Program-made: the position numbers and the translations under genes
The notes under the pieces: generated by a model
The model's input: the letters and a program-made list of their open reading frames with translations, nothing else
What the model was told of the DNA's origin: nothing
Databases searched by the model: none
DNA from: Nocardia sp. NBC_00508
Lineage (GTDB): Bacteria > Actinomycetota > Actinomycetes > Mycobacteriales > Mycobacteriaceae
Length of the DNA: 64,000 bases
Direction of reading: 5' to 3'
NCBI RefSeq assembly: GCF_036346875.1
Contig: NZ_CP107852.1
Location: 4,898,001-4,962,000, forward strand
Shown here: one piece after another, positions 17,378 to 27,869 of the stretch
Numbering within the stretch: the stretch's first letter is position 1
Layout of the letters: each line of letters starts with the position of its first letter

Positions 17378-20300
17378 CCGCTGTCCGCCAGCCGCAGGAA
17401 TGCGCCCAGGTCGGCCAGTTCCTCCACGGTGGCGGGCAAGTACTCGGTGAGCAGTGGGGACCGGATGATGATCGCCCTCCACATGGCCCGGCACAGCGCG
17501 GCGCGGATCAAGCCGCGCGACAACAGCGACGGCATGCCGTAGGGGGCGTCGGCGGGGCTGGAGGTGGTCATCGAAAGCAGCACCACCGCCGCTTCCCTGC
17601 CGCGGAACCGATCCGGCGTGCCCACCAGCACGTCTTCGATCTTGGCTCGGGCGAGCATGGTCCGTATCCGCGCGACCTGCGCGGCGTACGGCGCGATCAC
17701 GAAGATGTCGTGCGGGTGCAGCCTGCGCGTCGTCGCGCCGATCGTCCAGGACATGCCGAGCAGCGCGCGGACCCGGCGCACCACCTCGCGTGCCTCGGCG
17801 GGCGAGGTGGTGGCATTGCCGTAGTGGTCGACCAGGACGGTGTGCACGCCGGGCTCCTCGGCGTCCAGATGCCGTGCCAGCGTGACGGTTTCATTGGACC
17901 GCAGGCGTCCGTCGTAGTACAGCCGGGAAATGGGTTCGCACACCGCGGGATGCATGCGCCAAGTGCGGTCCAGGAAGTAGCCGCGCTCGGCGGGCAGGGT
18001 CTGGCGGCCCTCGGTCAGCCAGCCGAGCACCGATTCGCCGACCGGAGCAGGGTGGGTGCCGCGCGGGGTGGACGGCACCGGATCGCCGAGCAGCAGCAGG
18101 TTGCGCGCGCTCGCGGCGACGGCCACGGTTTCGGCCAGCGCGAAGCGGCCGGCGTCGGCGACCACGAGCAGGTCGAGACCCTCGCGCGGCACCAGATCGT
18201 CGTTGGCGAAATCGGCTGGAGTGCCGCCGAGTACGCAGCCGCTGATCGCGTTGTCCAGGAAACGCGGGTAGCGGGCGGCGTCGATCACGGCCCACTCCGG
18301 GGCGAGAGCCGCCGCGTCCTTCTTGGCGACCAACTCCGGCAGCACGCCGACTCGCACGATCGCGTCGAGCAGGTTCTCCACGGTCGCGTGGTCCTGCGCC
18401 ACGATGCCGATCCGCCAGTTGTGCCGGGTGACCAGGCGCTCCAGCACCCGGGCCGCGGTCGAGCTCTTCCCGGTCCCCGACGGTCCCTGCACCGCGACGT
18501 ACGAGCGGTCCAGCGCGCGCACCGCGGCGGTGATCGCGGCCGCGTGGTCGCCGTGCACCTCGGGCAGCCTGGCGCCGCCGTGCAGCCGGGGCGGGCGGCG
18601 CGTGAGAATGTCGAAGATTGCCTCCCGGGGCGAGTCCGGCAAGGTCATGAGCAACTGCTGCGCCGCGAGTTCGACCGCCAGTTCGGCGTTCTCGTCCCAC
18701 GCGGGTAGGCCGGGTGCGATGGCGGTCGGCAGCTCGTCGTAGGGTTCGCAGCCTTCGGGCAGCAGTTCCTCCAGCCGGACGGTGTCGTCGAACTCGGTGT
18801 CCACCGAGCAGCCGAGCACCGTCGCCGTCGCGGTGGCCCGCCGGCCGACGGTGGTGACCATGCCCACGGGTGGCGGGGGGTCGTAGAAGGTGTAGACGGT
18901 GGTGCCGGGGGCGAGGACGCTCGGCCCCGCGGCGCCGCTCGAGCCGGTTCCGATCCGGCCGGTCAGCGTCAGATACCGCCGCATGGCCGGGCGGTCGGGG
19001 CGGCGATGCCATTTGGTGTCCACCGTGCCCCAGTCGGCGACCAGAACCCCGGCCGCATCGGGCCATTCGTCCACCGGGTGGCTGAGCCGGTCGGCATGTG
19101 CCCACAACAGCGGCTGCCGCTCGCGCCGGTGATAGCCGAGCGCGGCGGCCATCAGAGCCGACGGGTGCAGCGGAACACCGAGTCCCGCTGCGTATTCCGC
19201 GAGGGCAGCCTCCAGTGACGACGGCCGGGACGGCGGCATGAGATCGGGCTCGCCCGGGACGGTGTGCAACGAACTGGCTCGGGTCCGCGGACTCGACACG
19301 GTCCTCACCTGGATCGCGTCCCGACGCGATGACGGGTTCAGCAAGCACATGGGTAACTCGCCGGGTACGTCCAGGGTTCGAATGGCATTCGACGCGGGAC
19401 CTGAACACAATTCCCGGGTCACTCGACTGGTACGGTCTGAAGACGCGGAGAGGCGGTGGAGTTCGATACGCTGCCCGGAACCACAGTCGAGCAGCCAATC
19501 ACGCAGCCGCAGTACGGTGTCGGTGTCGCTCGCATCGGGCGAATGCTCCGCATCGGGCCACAGTTGTTGCAGCGTGCTCAGGTCGTAGGACGGCTCGCCG
19601 ATGATCATCGCGTTGCGGAGGACCGGGTACAGGTCGACCAGGACACCCGCCCGGAGCAATTCGTCCACGAACTCCTCGCCGATGCCGTGCCGCCCGATGC
19701 AGCGCAGCAGCGCCGTGCGCACCGCCGAGGTGTAGTGGTAGATATGCAGATCCGGATACATCCGCCGCCGCTGGGCCAGATAGTCGAGCACCTGCCCGAG
19801 CGCGCGGCGTTCTGCGGCGCCGTCGAGCTCGTCCGTGCCGAACGGCCAACGCAGCGACAGGTGCACAATGTCCGGTCCGCCGATCTCGACCGTGCGGGGC
19901 ACCCGTTCGCCGCCCTCGATGGTGAGCGCGAGGTCGCCGGGGGAGGACGGTGGCAGCGCGCCGAGCGCGGTCGCGTCGGTCAGCGTGTACGTGGGCGCAC
20001 CCGAATCTTCACGTCGCAGTTGGGTTTCCGCTTGGCGGCGCAGCGCTGTGACGGCGCGCGCCGGCACATCCGGTACCGCGACCTCGGCGGCGGCCAGCCG
20101 ATCAATGGTGCTCACTCCGGCTTCGCGCAGACGAGCGCGGATCGCCGATGGCATGCCGGCCACCAGCAGCAGATCGCGCGCGGCCGAAAGGGCGGCGGTA
20201 CAGGTCCGGCAGCGGCCGCAGGCGAGATAGCGAGGGTCGCCCCACTGGACCGGCAGCAGTTCGCCGAGTTTCTCGTCCACGATGCGCTCCACCCGGCGCC

Positions 20301-20919
20301 TGCGTGCGCGGCACACCGGAAGGAGCTCGCTCAGCGCTTCGGCGGTGCTCTCCGCACCGAGGTGCAGCCGGACGAACGGTGCGGTCAGCGCGCCCGAATG
20401 GTCCAGTGCCGCAGCACAGGCGGCGAGCTCGAGCGCGGCGCCCACTCGATCGGCCGCCGTGGGCACGACACCGTGCACGGTGTAACGGACTCGGTGTTCC
20501 GCGCGTACCAGAAAGTCGCAGGAGCTATGGAATCGACCGTCGAAGAAAGTCGCGCCGTGAACGACGTGTGCGCCCGCGCGCAGGGCTGCGATGGTGTCGG
20601 TGTGCGCGGCCGTCAGCGCCGCGACCTGCTCGGCCGGGCCTCCCGAGTCGTCCGGTGGCCGGTCGATCTGCACCACCGCGCCGGCGAAGCGGGCACGGTA
20701 GTCGGCGAGGTGGCGTTGCCGAACACCATCGATTCTGTGTTCGAGTTCGGACGCCGGTGCGGCGGTGCCGGGTTCGGCCGGGAGGGTGCCCAGTTCGGTG
20801 TCGAGGGCGCGCAACACTGCGAACTCGCAGTGCGCTGCGCGCACGAGATCGACGGCGGTGCAGACGACACGATCACCGAAAACGAACAAACGCGGCCCTC
20901 CTGTGTCTTCGCGGGACAC
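17347..20919 (-). CDS. RecB-like nuclease / RNase H-like / SF1 helicase fusion with degenerate active sites (Rv1251c-like)
   Basis: A 1,190-residue protein with the architecture of TM0106-type RecB-like nucleases fused to an Upf1/Dna2-like helicase. The N-terminal part keeps the cysteines of a probable Fe-S cluster (CGRCRTC near 231, plus an earlier AAHCEF). The ATPase part has Walker A GPSGTGKSS (near 810). Several catalytic motifs look lost: the nuclease strand reads YTVHGVV rather than an E/DxK form, the middle section lacks an obvious DxE, and the helicase Walker B reads LLVVADAG instead of DEAG. The late FRGREAAVVLLS and ALCRAMWRAIII segments correspond to helicase motifs V-VI. Rv1251c of M. 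tuberculosis, also near kgd and deaD, is the likely counterpart. It may be a structural or regulatory DNA/RNA-binding protein rather than an active enzyme. Confidence 0.85.
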   Translation of the reverse strand: MSREDTGGPRLFVFGDRVVCTAVDLVRAAHCEFAVLRALDTELGTLPAEPGTAAPASELEHRIDGVRQRHLADYRARFAGAVVQIDRPPDDSGGPAEQVAALTAAHTDTIAALRAGAHVVHGATFFDGRFHSSCDFLVRAEHRVRYTVHGVVPTAADRVGAALELAACAAALDHSGALTAPFVRLHLGAESTAEALSELLPVCRARRRRVERIVDEKLGELLPVQWGDPRYLACGRCRTCTAALSAARDLLLVAGMPSAIRARLREAGVSTIDRLAAAEVAVPDVPARAVTALRRQAETQLRREDSGAPTYTLTDATALGALPPSSPGDLALTIEGGERVPRTVEIGGPDIVHLSLRWPFGTDELDGAAERRALGQVLDYLAQRRRMYPDLHIYHYTSAVRTALLRCIGRHGIGEEFVDELLRAGVLVDLYPVLRNAMIIGEPSYDLSTLQQLWPDAEHSPDASDTDTVLRLRDWLLDCGSGQRIELHRLSASSDRTSRVTRELCSGPASNAIRTLDVPGELPMCLLNPSSRRDAIQVRTVSSPRTRASSLHTVPGEPDLMPPSRPSSLEAALAEYAAGLGVPLHPSALMAAALGYHRRERQPLLWAHADRLSHPVDEWPDAAGVLVADWGTVDTKWHRRPDRPAMRRYLTLTGRIGTGSSGAAGPSVLAPGTTVYTFYDPPPPVGMVTTVGRRATATATVLGCSVDTEFDDTVRLEELLPEGCEPYDELPTAIAPGLPAWDENAELAVELAAQQLLMTLPDSPREAIFDILTRRPPRLHGGARLPEVHGDHAAAITAAVRALDRSYVAVQGPSGTGKSSTAARVLERLVTRHNWRIGIVAQDHATVENLLDAIVRVGVLPELVAKKDAAALAPEWAVIDAARYPRFLDNAISGCVLGGTPADFANDDLVPREGLDLLVVADAGRFALAETVAVAASARNLLLLGDPVPSTPRGTHPAPVGESVLGWLTEGRQTLPAERGYFLDRTWRMHPAVCEPISRLYYDGRLRSNETVTLARHLDAEEPGVHTVLVDHYGNATTSPAEAREVVRRVRALLGMSWTIGATTRRLHPHDIFVIAPYAAQVARIRTMLARAKIEDVLVGTPDRFRGREAAVVLLSMTTSSPADAPYGMPSLLSRGLIRAALCRAMWRAIIIRSPLLTEYLPATVEELADLGAFLRLADSGQPKQTPSPR

Positions 20920-20969
20920 CCGCTGCCGCGTGCGCCTCGTTACGCACCGACGGCAACACTGTAGCTAGG

Positions 20970-21190
20970 CGGCTGCCTCGCCTGCGCTCGGCCCGGCGCA
21001 TAAGCGGCTGCTCGAGCCTGCGCTCGGCCCGGCGCATGAGCGGCTGCTCGAGCCTGCGCTCGGCCCGGCGCGGGCTGTGGACGGACTTCGTCCGGCTGCG
21101 TCTTCTATGCGGCTGCCTCGCCTGCGCTCGGCCCGGCGCGGGCTGTGGACGGACTTCGTCCGGCTGCGTCTTCTATGCGTCTACCTCGGG
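20970..21190. repeat. third locus of the ~70-bp intergenic repeat family, with 36-bp short units
   Basis: The 286-base gap between the helicase and deaD is mostly repeats. Short units (CGGCTGCTCGAGCCTGCGCT, period 36) at 21005 and 21041 precede two full ~70-base units (21041-21110 and 21111-21178) containing GGCCCGGCGCGGGCTGTGGA and the CGGACttcGTCCG palindrome. The final copy decays at about 21190, just before the deaD stop. The mix of 36- and 70-base periods suggests gain and loss by slippage or unequal recombination. Confidence 0.88.
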
Positions 21191-21205
21191 CGTACCCTCC
21201 CCGGT

Positions 21206-22993
<1,788 letters not shown>

Positions 22994-23055
22994 TGACCAG
23001 GAGTTTACTGCCTCGTGCTGGTCGTCCCGGCCACCGCCCCAATACGGTGAGACCT

Positions 23056-23910
23056 ATGCAACTGGACGACTCGCCCGCGCATCAGGATCGGACGCCGGAA
23101 CAGCTGGACGTGGCGGTCGTCCAGTTCGCCCCCTCGACCGATCCCTCGGCCAACCTCGCCGCGCTGCGCGAACACGTGCGCACGGCCCGCGAGCGCGGGG
23201 CGCGCGTGGTCGTCGCGCCGGAATACTCGATGTTTGCCGTGACCCGGCTCGACGAGCGGGTCGTGGCCGTCGCCGAGCCGCTGACCGGCCCATTCGTCAC
23301 CGGCCTCGGCGATATCGCACGCGAGTTCGGGGTGTTCCTGGTCGCCGGGATGGTGGAGCAGGTCGCCCCGGGAGGTGACCGTATCCGAAACACTCTCGTC
23401 GTGCTCGGACCCGATGGCGTCCTGGTTACGTGCTACCGGAAGGTGCACCTCTACGACGCCTTCGGGCACCTCGAATCCGACGTGGTCGAGCCGGGCGCGA
23501 TCGAGACGCCCGCCACATTCCTGGTCGGTGATGTGACATTCGGCATGCAGACCTGCTTCGATCTGCGCTTCCCCGAGGGCGCGCGCCGGGTGGCCGCCGC
23601 GGGTGCGCAGGTGCTGCTGTTGCCCGCGCAGTGGATTCCCGGGCCGGGGAAGGTGGACCAGTGGAGCACGCTGGTGCGCGCGCGTGCCATCGAGAACACG
23701 GTCTACGTGGCCGCCGCCGATCAGGCCGCGCCCCGGGGTTCGGGCGCCTCGATGATCGTGGACCCGACCGGCGCGGTGCTCGCCGAACTGGGTGACGAGC
23801 CGGGTGTGCTGACCGCCGGAATAGACCTCGCCTACCTGAGCAAGGTGCGCGTCACCAACCCGAGCCTCGCGTTGCGCAGATTCACGATCACCGAGCGCGG
23901 ACCGGAGTAG
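23056..23910 (+). CDS. carbon-nitrogen hydrolase (nitrilase/omega-amidase family)
   Basis: A 284-residue amidase. The Glu-Lys-Cys triad is visible in VVVAPEYSMF, TCYRKVHLYDAFG and MQTCFDLRFPE, the last being the usual nucleophile elbow. The sequence best fits the Nit/omega-amidase branch, which repairs or hydrolyses small amides such as deaminated glutathione or alpha-keto amides; the branch is inferred. ATG at 23056 follows a GGTGAG sequence at good spacing; an upstream in-frame start at 22993 lacks a family-like extension. It is followed after 11 bases by a phosphoribosyltransferase gene, probably co-transcribed. Confidence 0.93.
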   Translation: MQLDDSPAHQDRTPEQLDVAVVQFAPSTDPSANLAALREHVRTARERGARVVVAPEYSMFAVTRLDERVVAVAEPLTGPFVTGLGDIAREFGVFLVAGMVEQVAPGGDRIRNTLVVLGPDGVLVTCYRKVHLYDAFGHLESDVVEPGAIETPATFLVGDVTFGMQTCFDLRFPEGARRVAAAGAQVLLLPAQWIPGPGKVDQWSTLVRARAIENTVYVAAADQAAPRGSGASMIVDPTGAVLAELGDEPGVLTAGIDLAYLSKVRVTNPSLALRRFTITERGPE

Positions 23911-23921
23911 CGTTCGGATCG

Positions 23922-24545
23922 ATGGTCTACACCGATCGGGCCTCGGCCGGTCGCGCGCTGGGTGCGTATCTGGAACACCTGCGGGCGTCGAACCCGCTGG
24001 TGCTCGGCCTGCCGCGCGGCGGGGTCCCGGTGGCCGCCGCGGTGCGCGAGGTGATCGGCGGTGATCTCGACGTCCTCCTGGTCCGCAAGCTGGGTGTGCC
24101 GTGGCAACCGGAGCTGGCCATGGGCGCCGTCGGCGAGGACGGTGTGCGGGTGCTCAACCCGGATGTGCTGGCGCACACGGGGGTATCGACGCAGCAGGTG
24201 GCTTCGATCGAGGCTCGCGAGCGCGCCGAGCTGGAACGGCGCAAACAGATGCTGCGCGGGGATGCCCAACCGATCCCGCTGGAGGGCCGCACCGTGGTGA
24301 TCGTCGACGACGGGATGGCGACCGGCGCCACCGTCGTGGCCGCCTGCCGGGTCGCGCGCCTGCACCAGCCCGCACGGGTCGTGGCCGCGATCCCGGTCGC
24401 CTCCACGGAGGCGATGCGCCGAGCCGAGGCCGAGGCCGACGAGGTGGTCTGCCCGTGGGTGCCACGCTCGCTCGGCGGTGTCGGTGGCGCCTACCGTGAC
24501 TTCCATCAGCTCGGCGACGCCGAGGTCACCGCGCTGTTGTGCTGA
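23922..24545 (+). CDS. phosphoribosyltransferase-domain protein
   Basis: A 207-residue PRTase-fold protein. The PRPP-binding loop is TVVIVDDGMATGATVVAA (near residue 125) and the substrate-side loop is LGLPRGGVPVAAAV (near 28), with LLVRKLGVPWQPELAMGAV following. This is the ComF-distant family found in many actinobacteria, sometimes fused to dienelactone-hydrolase-like domains; its substrate is not established. It runs 11 bases after the nitrilase and ends three bases before a convergent gene. Confidence 0.88.
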   Translation: MVYTDRASAGRALGAYLEHLRASNPLVLGLPRGGVPVAAAVREVIGGDLDVLLVRKLGVPWQPELAMGAVGEDGVRVLNPDVLAHTGVSTQQVASIEARERAELERRKQMLRGDAQPIPLEGRTVVIVDDGMATGATVVAACRVARLHQPARVVAAIPVASTEAMRRAEAEADEVVCPWVPRSLGGVGGAYRDFHQLGDAEVTALLC

Positions 24546-24548
24546 CGC

Positions 24549-25073
24549 TCAGAGTTCCGCGATGCCCTTGCGGTGGCGCTGCGCCAGGTCCGCGTAGAAG
24601 CCGGGGTTCAGCTGGACCCACACCTGGGCTTGGGTGCCCTCGATCGGGCGCTTGACCTCGGCGGGTGATCCCGCGGCGAGCACACCGTCGGGGATCTCGG
24701 CGCCGGGCGGGACCAGCGAATGCGCGGCGATCATGCTGCCCGCCCCGATCTTCGCCAGGTCCAGCACCGTGGTGCCGTTGCCGATGATGGTGTCGGCGCC
24801 GACCGTGGCCCCGTGGAACACGACGCTGTGCGCGATGGTCGCGCCGGAGCCGATCTCCATCGGCACGTCCGGCGGCACGTGCAGGACCGCGTTGTCCTGG
24901 ATATTGGCGCGTTCCCGGATGACGATCGGCGCCAGGTCCGCGCGCAGCACCGCGCCGTACCAGATCGAGGCGCCCGCCTCGACCCGCACGTCGCCGATCA
25001 GCGTCGCGGTCGGGGCGATGAACGCCGACGGATCGACCTGGGGCCGTTTGCCTTCGAATTCATAGAGTGGCAC
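24549..25073 (-). CDS. gamma-carbonic anhydrase-like hexapeptide-repeat protein
   Basis: A 174-residue left-handed beta-helix protein. Hexapeptide repeats run through most of the chain (TATLIGDVRVEAGASIWYGA, ANIQDNAVLH, IGSGATIAHSVVFHGATVG). The three histidines expected to bind zinc between subunits are in VLHVPP, IAHS and VFHG. The C-terminal helix region (WVQLNPGFYADLAQRHRKGI) is also typical. Many members are active carbonic anhydrases and others, such as PaaY/YrdA types, act as thioesterases or have no known substrate. It is convergent with the phosphoribosyltransferase gene. Confidence 0.9.
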   Translation of the reverse strand: MPLYEFEGKRPQVDPSAFIAPTATLIGDVRVEAGASIWYGAVLRADLAPIVIRERANIQDNAVLHVPPDVPMEIGSGATIAHSVVFHGATVGADTIIGNGTTVLDLAKIGAGSMIAAHSLVPPGAEIPDGVLAAGSPAEVKRPIEGTQAQVWVQLNPGFYADLAQRHRKGIAEL

Positions 25074-25283
25074 TCGTACACCGTAAGCGGTCGGATCACG
25101 GCGTCGGCCCGATGCCCCGATCGGCCGTGTCGGCCCACGATGGCCGCCGCGTCGGGGTAACCCGGCGCCTGGATACGACGCTGCCGTGTCGGACGTGCGC
25201 TAAGCAGATGTCACACCGGCGGCCGGTACATCGTCACCTCGACAGACACGGAAAACGAAACTGTTGAAGGGAATGTGATTCCG

Positions 25284-25631
25284 ATGACCACCGCTTATTA
25301 CATCGTTGGTGTCCTGGCAGCCTTGTGGATCGGCTTCTCGGCCTACTCCATCGTCACAGGGCAGAAGTTCGTCGTGGAGCCTTTGGTGGAATACGGCGTA
25401 CCGAAGTCCTGGTGGAACTGGCTCGGCTTGGCCAAAGGCGCCGGGGCGGTAGGCCTCGTAGTCGGCTTCTTCATCCCGGTCGTGGGCGTGGCCGCCGCCA
25501 TCGGTCTCATCCTCTACTTCGCCGGTGCCGTTGTGACCACCCTGCGCGCTCGCTCCTACAAGACCACTCCGTTCCCTCTGCTGTACATGGCCCCGGCGAT
25601 CGCCACCCTGGCTCTTCAGCTGGCCATCTGA
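25284..25631 (+). CDS. DoxX-like small integral membrane protein
   Basis: A 115-residue protein with four predicted membrane segments (YYIVGVLAALWIGFSAYSIV, GLAKGAGAVGLVVGFFIPVV, AAIGLILYFAGAVVTTL, LLYMAPAIATLALQL). The pattern, with GVPKSWWNWLG in the first loop, fits the DoxX-like family. GAAGGGA at 25266-25272 is a suitable ribosome-binding site for the ATG at 25284; a GTG at 25275 is too close. Function of the family is poorly known. A perfect terminator hairpin follows. Confidence 0.85.
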   Translation: MTTAYYIVGVLAALWIGFSAYSIVTGQKFVVEPLVEYGVPKSWWNWLGLAKGAGAVGLVVGFFIPVVGVAAAIGLILYFAGAVVTTLRARSYKTTPFPLLYMAPAIATLALQLAI

Positions 25632-25656
25632 ACTCGAATCCGCGACTGCGCCAGCA

Positions 25657-25694
25657 GATTCCGGCCCGGGACGTATTCGTCCCGGGCCGGAATC
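25657..25694. terminator. perfect 17-bp inverted repeat between convergent genes
   Basis: Arms GATTCCGGCCCGGGACG and its exact complement enclose a TATT loop. It lies between the DoxX-like gene (ending 25631) and the EspG-like gene (ending 25738), so it can stop transcription from both sides. There is no long T-tract, which is common for actinobacterial terminators. Confidence 0.85.
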
Positions 25695-25737
25695 TCGTTG
25701 CAGAGGAGTTCCATACCGAGCCTGGCCGTCGGGCGGT

Positions 25738-26598
25738 TCAGCGCTGAGCGTAGGCCGTTGACGTGCGTGCGGCCGCGGTGACCAGGGGGCGCAGTTGGGC
25801 GGCGAACCGCTCCGCGGTGACGGCGACGATATCGACGTCGGTGCCGGTGCGCACCGCGTATCGGCCGTCCGCGACGACGTCGATCCAGCACAGCACGCCG
25901 AACGGGCGCGGCTCGCCCGCGCCGCGGCGGGCGGAGACGACGATCTGGCCGATGCCTTCGCGCGGCTGTTTCAGCAACCTGCGGATCCGGGCCGGAGTGG
26001 ACGGACCGGCGACCGGGACGGTCACCAGGTTGCGGCTGTCTTGGCCGACCTGCGCGAGGGGAGCCGTCAGGCGCGGGAGGTTGCCAGGGGCGTTTTCCGG
26101 CAGCATCGAAACCACCCGCGCGCACAGACTTTTCGAGCCGCCGACGAACAACCGCACATCGCCGCCGCGGTCGGGCGTCGCACCGGGGCGCTGCGCCGCG
26201 ACCACCGCGACGTTCCCGGAGACGGCGCCGAGAATCCGGACCGGTCGCGCCGCCGCGCCGGGTGCGTCGCCATCTGTCGCCGATGCGGGGGGTGGCGTCA
26301 GCGGCCCGCCGTCCTCGCGCGGAGCGCAGGTGTGCGGGGCGGGGGCCGGATCACGCTGACCGAACACCTCGATCCGTAGGTCCGGCTGCGCGAGAACGCG
26401 CAGCGCCGCTTCCAGATCCGCGTCCAGCACCTGATCGCACCAATGCTCGAGCGCGGGCTGTTGCGCGGCGCGCTCGCCGGCGTCGCGGGCGGACAGGCGC
26501 ACCGCGAGGGGATACGGGATTCGATCTCCGTCGGTGCGCGACCAAGCCAGCGCGAACTGGTCCGGGGTCAGCGTCCAGTTCACTCGTACTCGGCCCAT
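25738..26598 (-). CDS. EspG-family ESX secretion-associated protein
   Basis: A 286-residue protein. The start VNWTLTPDQFALAWSRT with DRIPYPLAVRLSA, and the end SARRGAGEPRPFGVLCWIDV followed by VTAERFAAQLRPLV, fit the EspG family of type VII secretion chaperones. In mycobacteria EspG binds the tip of PPE proteins in PE-PPE pairs and keeps them soluble before export. The gene overlaps the upstream PPE-like gene by 19 bases, so the two are coupled. A low-complexity insert (about 95-125) separates the two halves. No core ESX genes (eccB-D, mycP) are in the window. Confidence 0.82.
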   Translation of the reverse strand: MGRVRVNWTLTPDQFALAWSRTDGDRIPYPLAVRLSARDAGERAAQQPALEHWCDQVLDADLEAALRVLAQPDLRIEVFGQRDPAPAPHTCAPREDGGPLTPPPASATDGDAPGAAARPVRILGAVSGNVAVVAAQRPGATPDRGGDVRLFVGGSKSLCARVVSMLPENAPGNLPRLTAPLAQVGQDSRNLVTVPVAGPSTPARIRRLLKQPREGIGQIVVSARRGAGEPRPFGVLCWIDVVADGRYAVRTGTDVDIVAVTAERFAAQLRPLVTAAARTSTAYAQR

Positions 26599-27869
26599 TC
26601 GCCCAGCACGGGCGGCGTGGTCGGGTCGAGCGACCCGATGAGGTCACCGCCGTCGTCGGAGGGCTCCAGGAAGGTGGGGAGATCGTCCAGGTCGAACTCG
26701 TCGTCTTCGTCGTCGACGGAGACCGCCCGCGCGCCCGCCGCGTTCGCGGCCGGGCTCGCCCCCGAGCGCGGGGTGTCGGCCGCGGCCAGCGCACCGCCCA
26801 TCAGACCGCCCACCGCGCCCGCGCCGAGGCCGGTGACCGCATTATTGCTGTCGTTGTCTTTGCGCCGCTCGTCACGCTTGCGTTGCTCCTCTGGTGGGAG
26901 CTGGCTGCCCGCGCCCGGCACGATGACCGACTCGTTGCCCACCGATGCGGGGGCGGTCGCCGGTCCGGATGAGCTCGCGGTGGGAACGGTGCGGATCCCG
27001 GACGCGGCCGGGACCGTCGAGGGCGGTGTGTCGGCGGCGGGCACAACCCGGGGAGTGGTCGTCGCCGGAGTATCGCCCGTGATCGTGGTACCCGCCTGCG
27101 TGACGCCTGCGGTGGTCGTCGTGGGGCTGTCCTCGGCGAGGACCCGGTCGGTTGGGGCCGCGCTCGGATCCGTCGTCCAGCTCGGGCGCTGCGGGGTGTG
27201 TTCGAGCGGAATCGACTGCGCGTCAGGCGAAATCGAGACGTTTGCGGCTACTTTGCTCGCCGGTGTGGCGGTGGATGGCGCAGGTGTCGGGTCGTCGTCC
27301 GCCTCATCGGGGAACGCGGGCACGTCGGTGCCGGTCCGGATGAATACGCCCGCGTAGATGTCATTCATCGCGCGCACGACATCCTGGCGTGCGTGCTCGC
27401 TCGCCTTCTGGCCCTCGACATTGCTGGTCGCCTGATCCGGATCGAGCAGCGCCGCACCGAGATCCGGCGTGCCGCCGGAAGGTTCGGACACCGCGGCACG
27501 CAGCGCCTCCGCCGCGTCGCCTGCCTGGCCGAGGCGTTGCGAGACCACGGCGAAGACGTCAGCGAGGTCTTGGCCGCTCTGCTCGAACACGCGCACCACG
27601 GCGTCCGCGTTCTCGGCCGCGGCGCCGCGCCAGCCGTCGGCGATGGCGGCGCGAATCGCGTTGTGCGCCTGGAATATCGCGTCGGCGAGATTGGCCGCGG
27701 CGTCGCCCCAGGCCTGCTGGCCGCCCGCCAGCACAGCGGGCTGCAGCAGCTGGACCTTGGCGTGGATCTCCGCGTGGGTGAGGTTGTCGAAGACCTCTAC
27801 GTTCGGCGAGTACGCGGGGTCGGTGCGCCGATGGGTCGCCCGCTCACCGGCGCGCGGCATCTTACGCAT
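26580..27869 (-). CDS. PPE/WXG-like type VII secretion substrate candidate
   Basis: A 429-residue protein. The first 150 residues are helical and contain a WxG turn in IADGWRGAAAENADAVVRVF (near 80), as in PPE and long WXG proteins. A disordered Thr/Pro/Ala-rich middle (about 190-330) follows, with a Gly/Ala-rich short hydrophobic stretch (VTGLGAGAVGGLMGGALAAA near 345), and an acidic C-terminus. The start ATG at 27869 follows GGGAG. Overlaps with both neighbours (8 bases upstream, 19 downstream) give a compact three-gene operon ending in the EspG-like gene, which suggests this is the client of that chaperone. Confidence 0.8.
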   Translation of the reverse strand: MRKMPRAGERATHRRTDPAYSPNVEVFDNLTHAEIHAKVQLLQPAVLAGGQQAWGDAAANLADAIFQAHNAIRAAIADGWRGAAAENADAVVRVFEQSGQDLADVFAVVSQRLGQAGDAAEALRAAVSEPSGGTPDLGAALLDPDQATSNVEGQKASEHARQDVVRAMNDIYAGVFIRTGTDVPAFPDEADDDPTPAPSTATPASKVAANVSISPDAQSIPLEHTPQRPSWTTDPSAAPTDRVLAEDSPTTTTAGVTQAGTTITGDTPATTTPRVVPAADTPPSTVPAASGIRTVPTASSSGPATAPASVGNESVIVPGAGSQLPPEEQRKRDERRKDNDSNNAVTGLGAGAVGGLMGGALAAADTPRSGASPAANAAGARAVSVDDEDDEFDLDDLPTFLEPSDDGGDLIGSLDPTTPPVLGEWAEYE

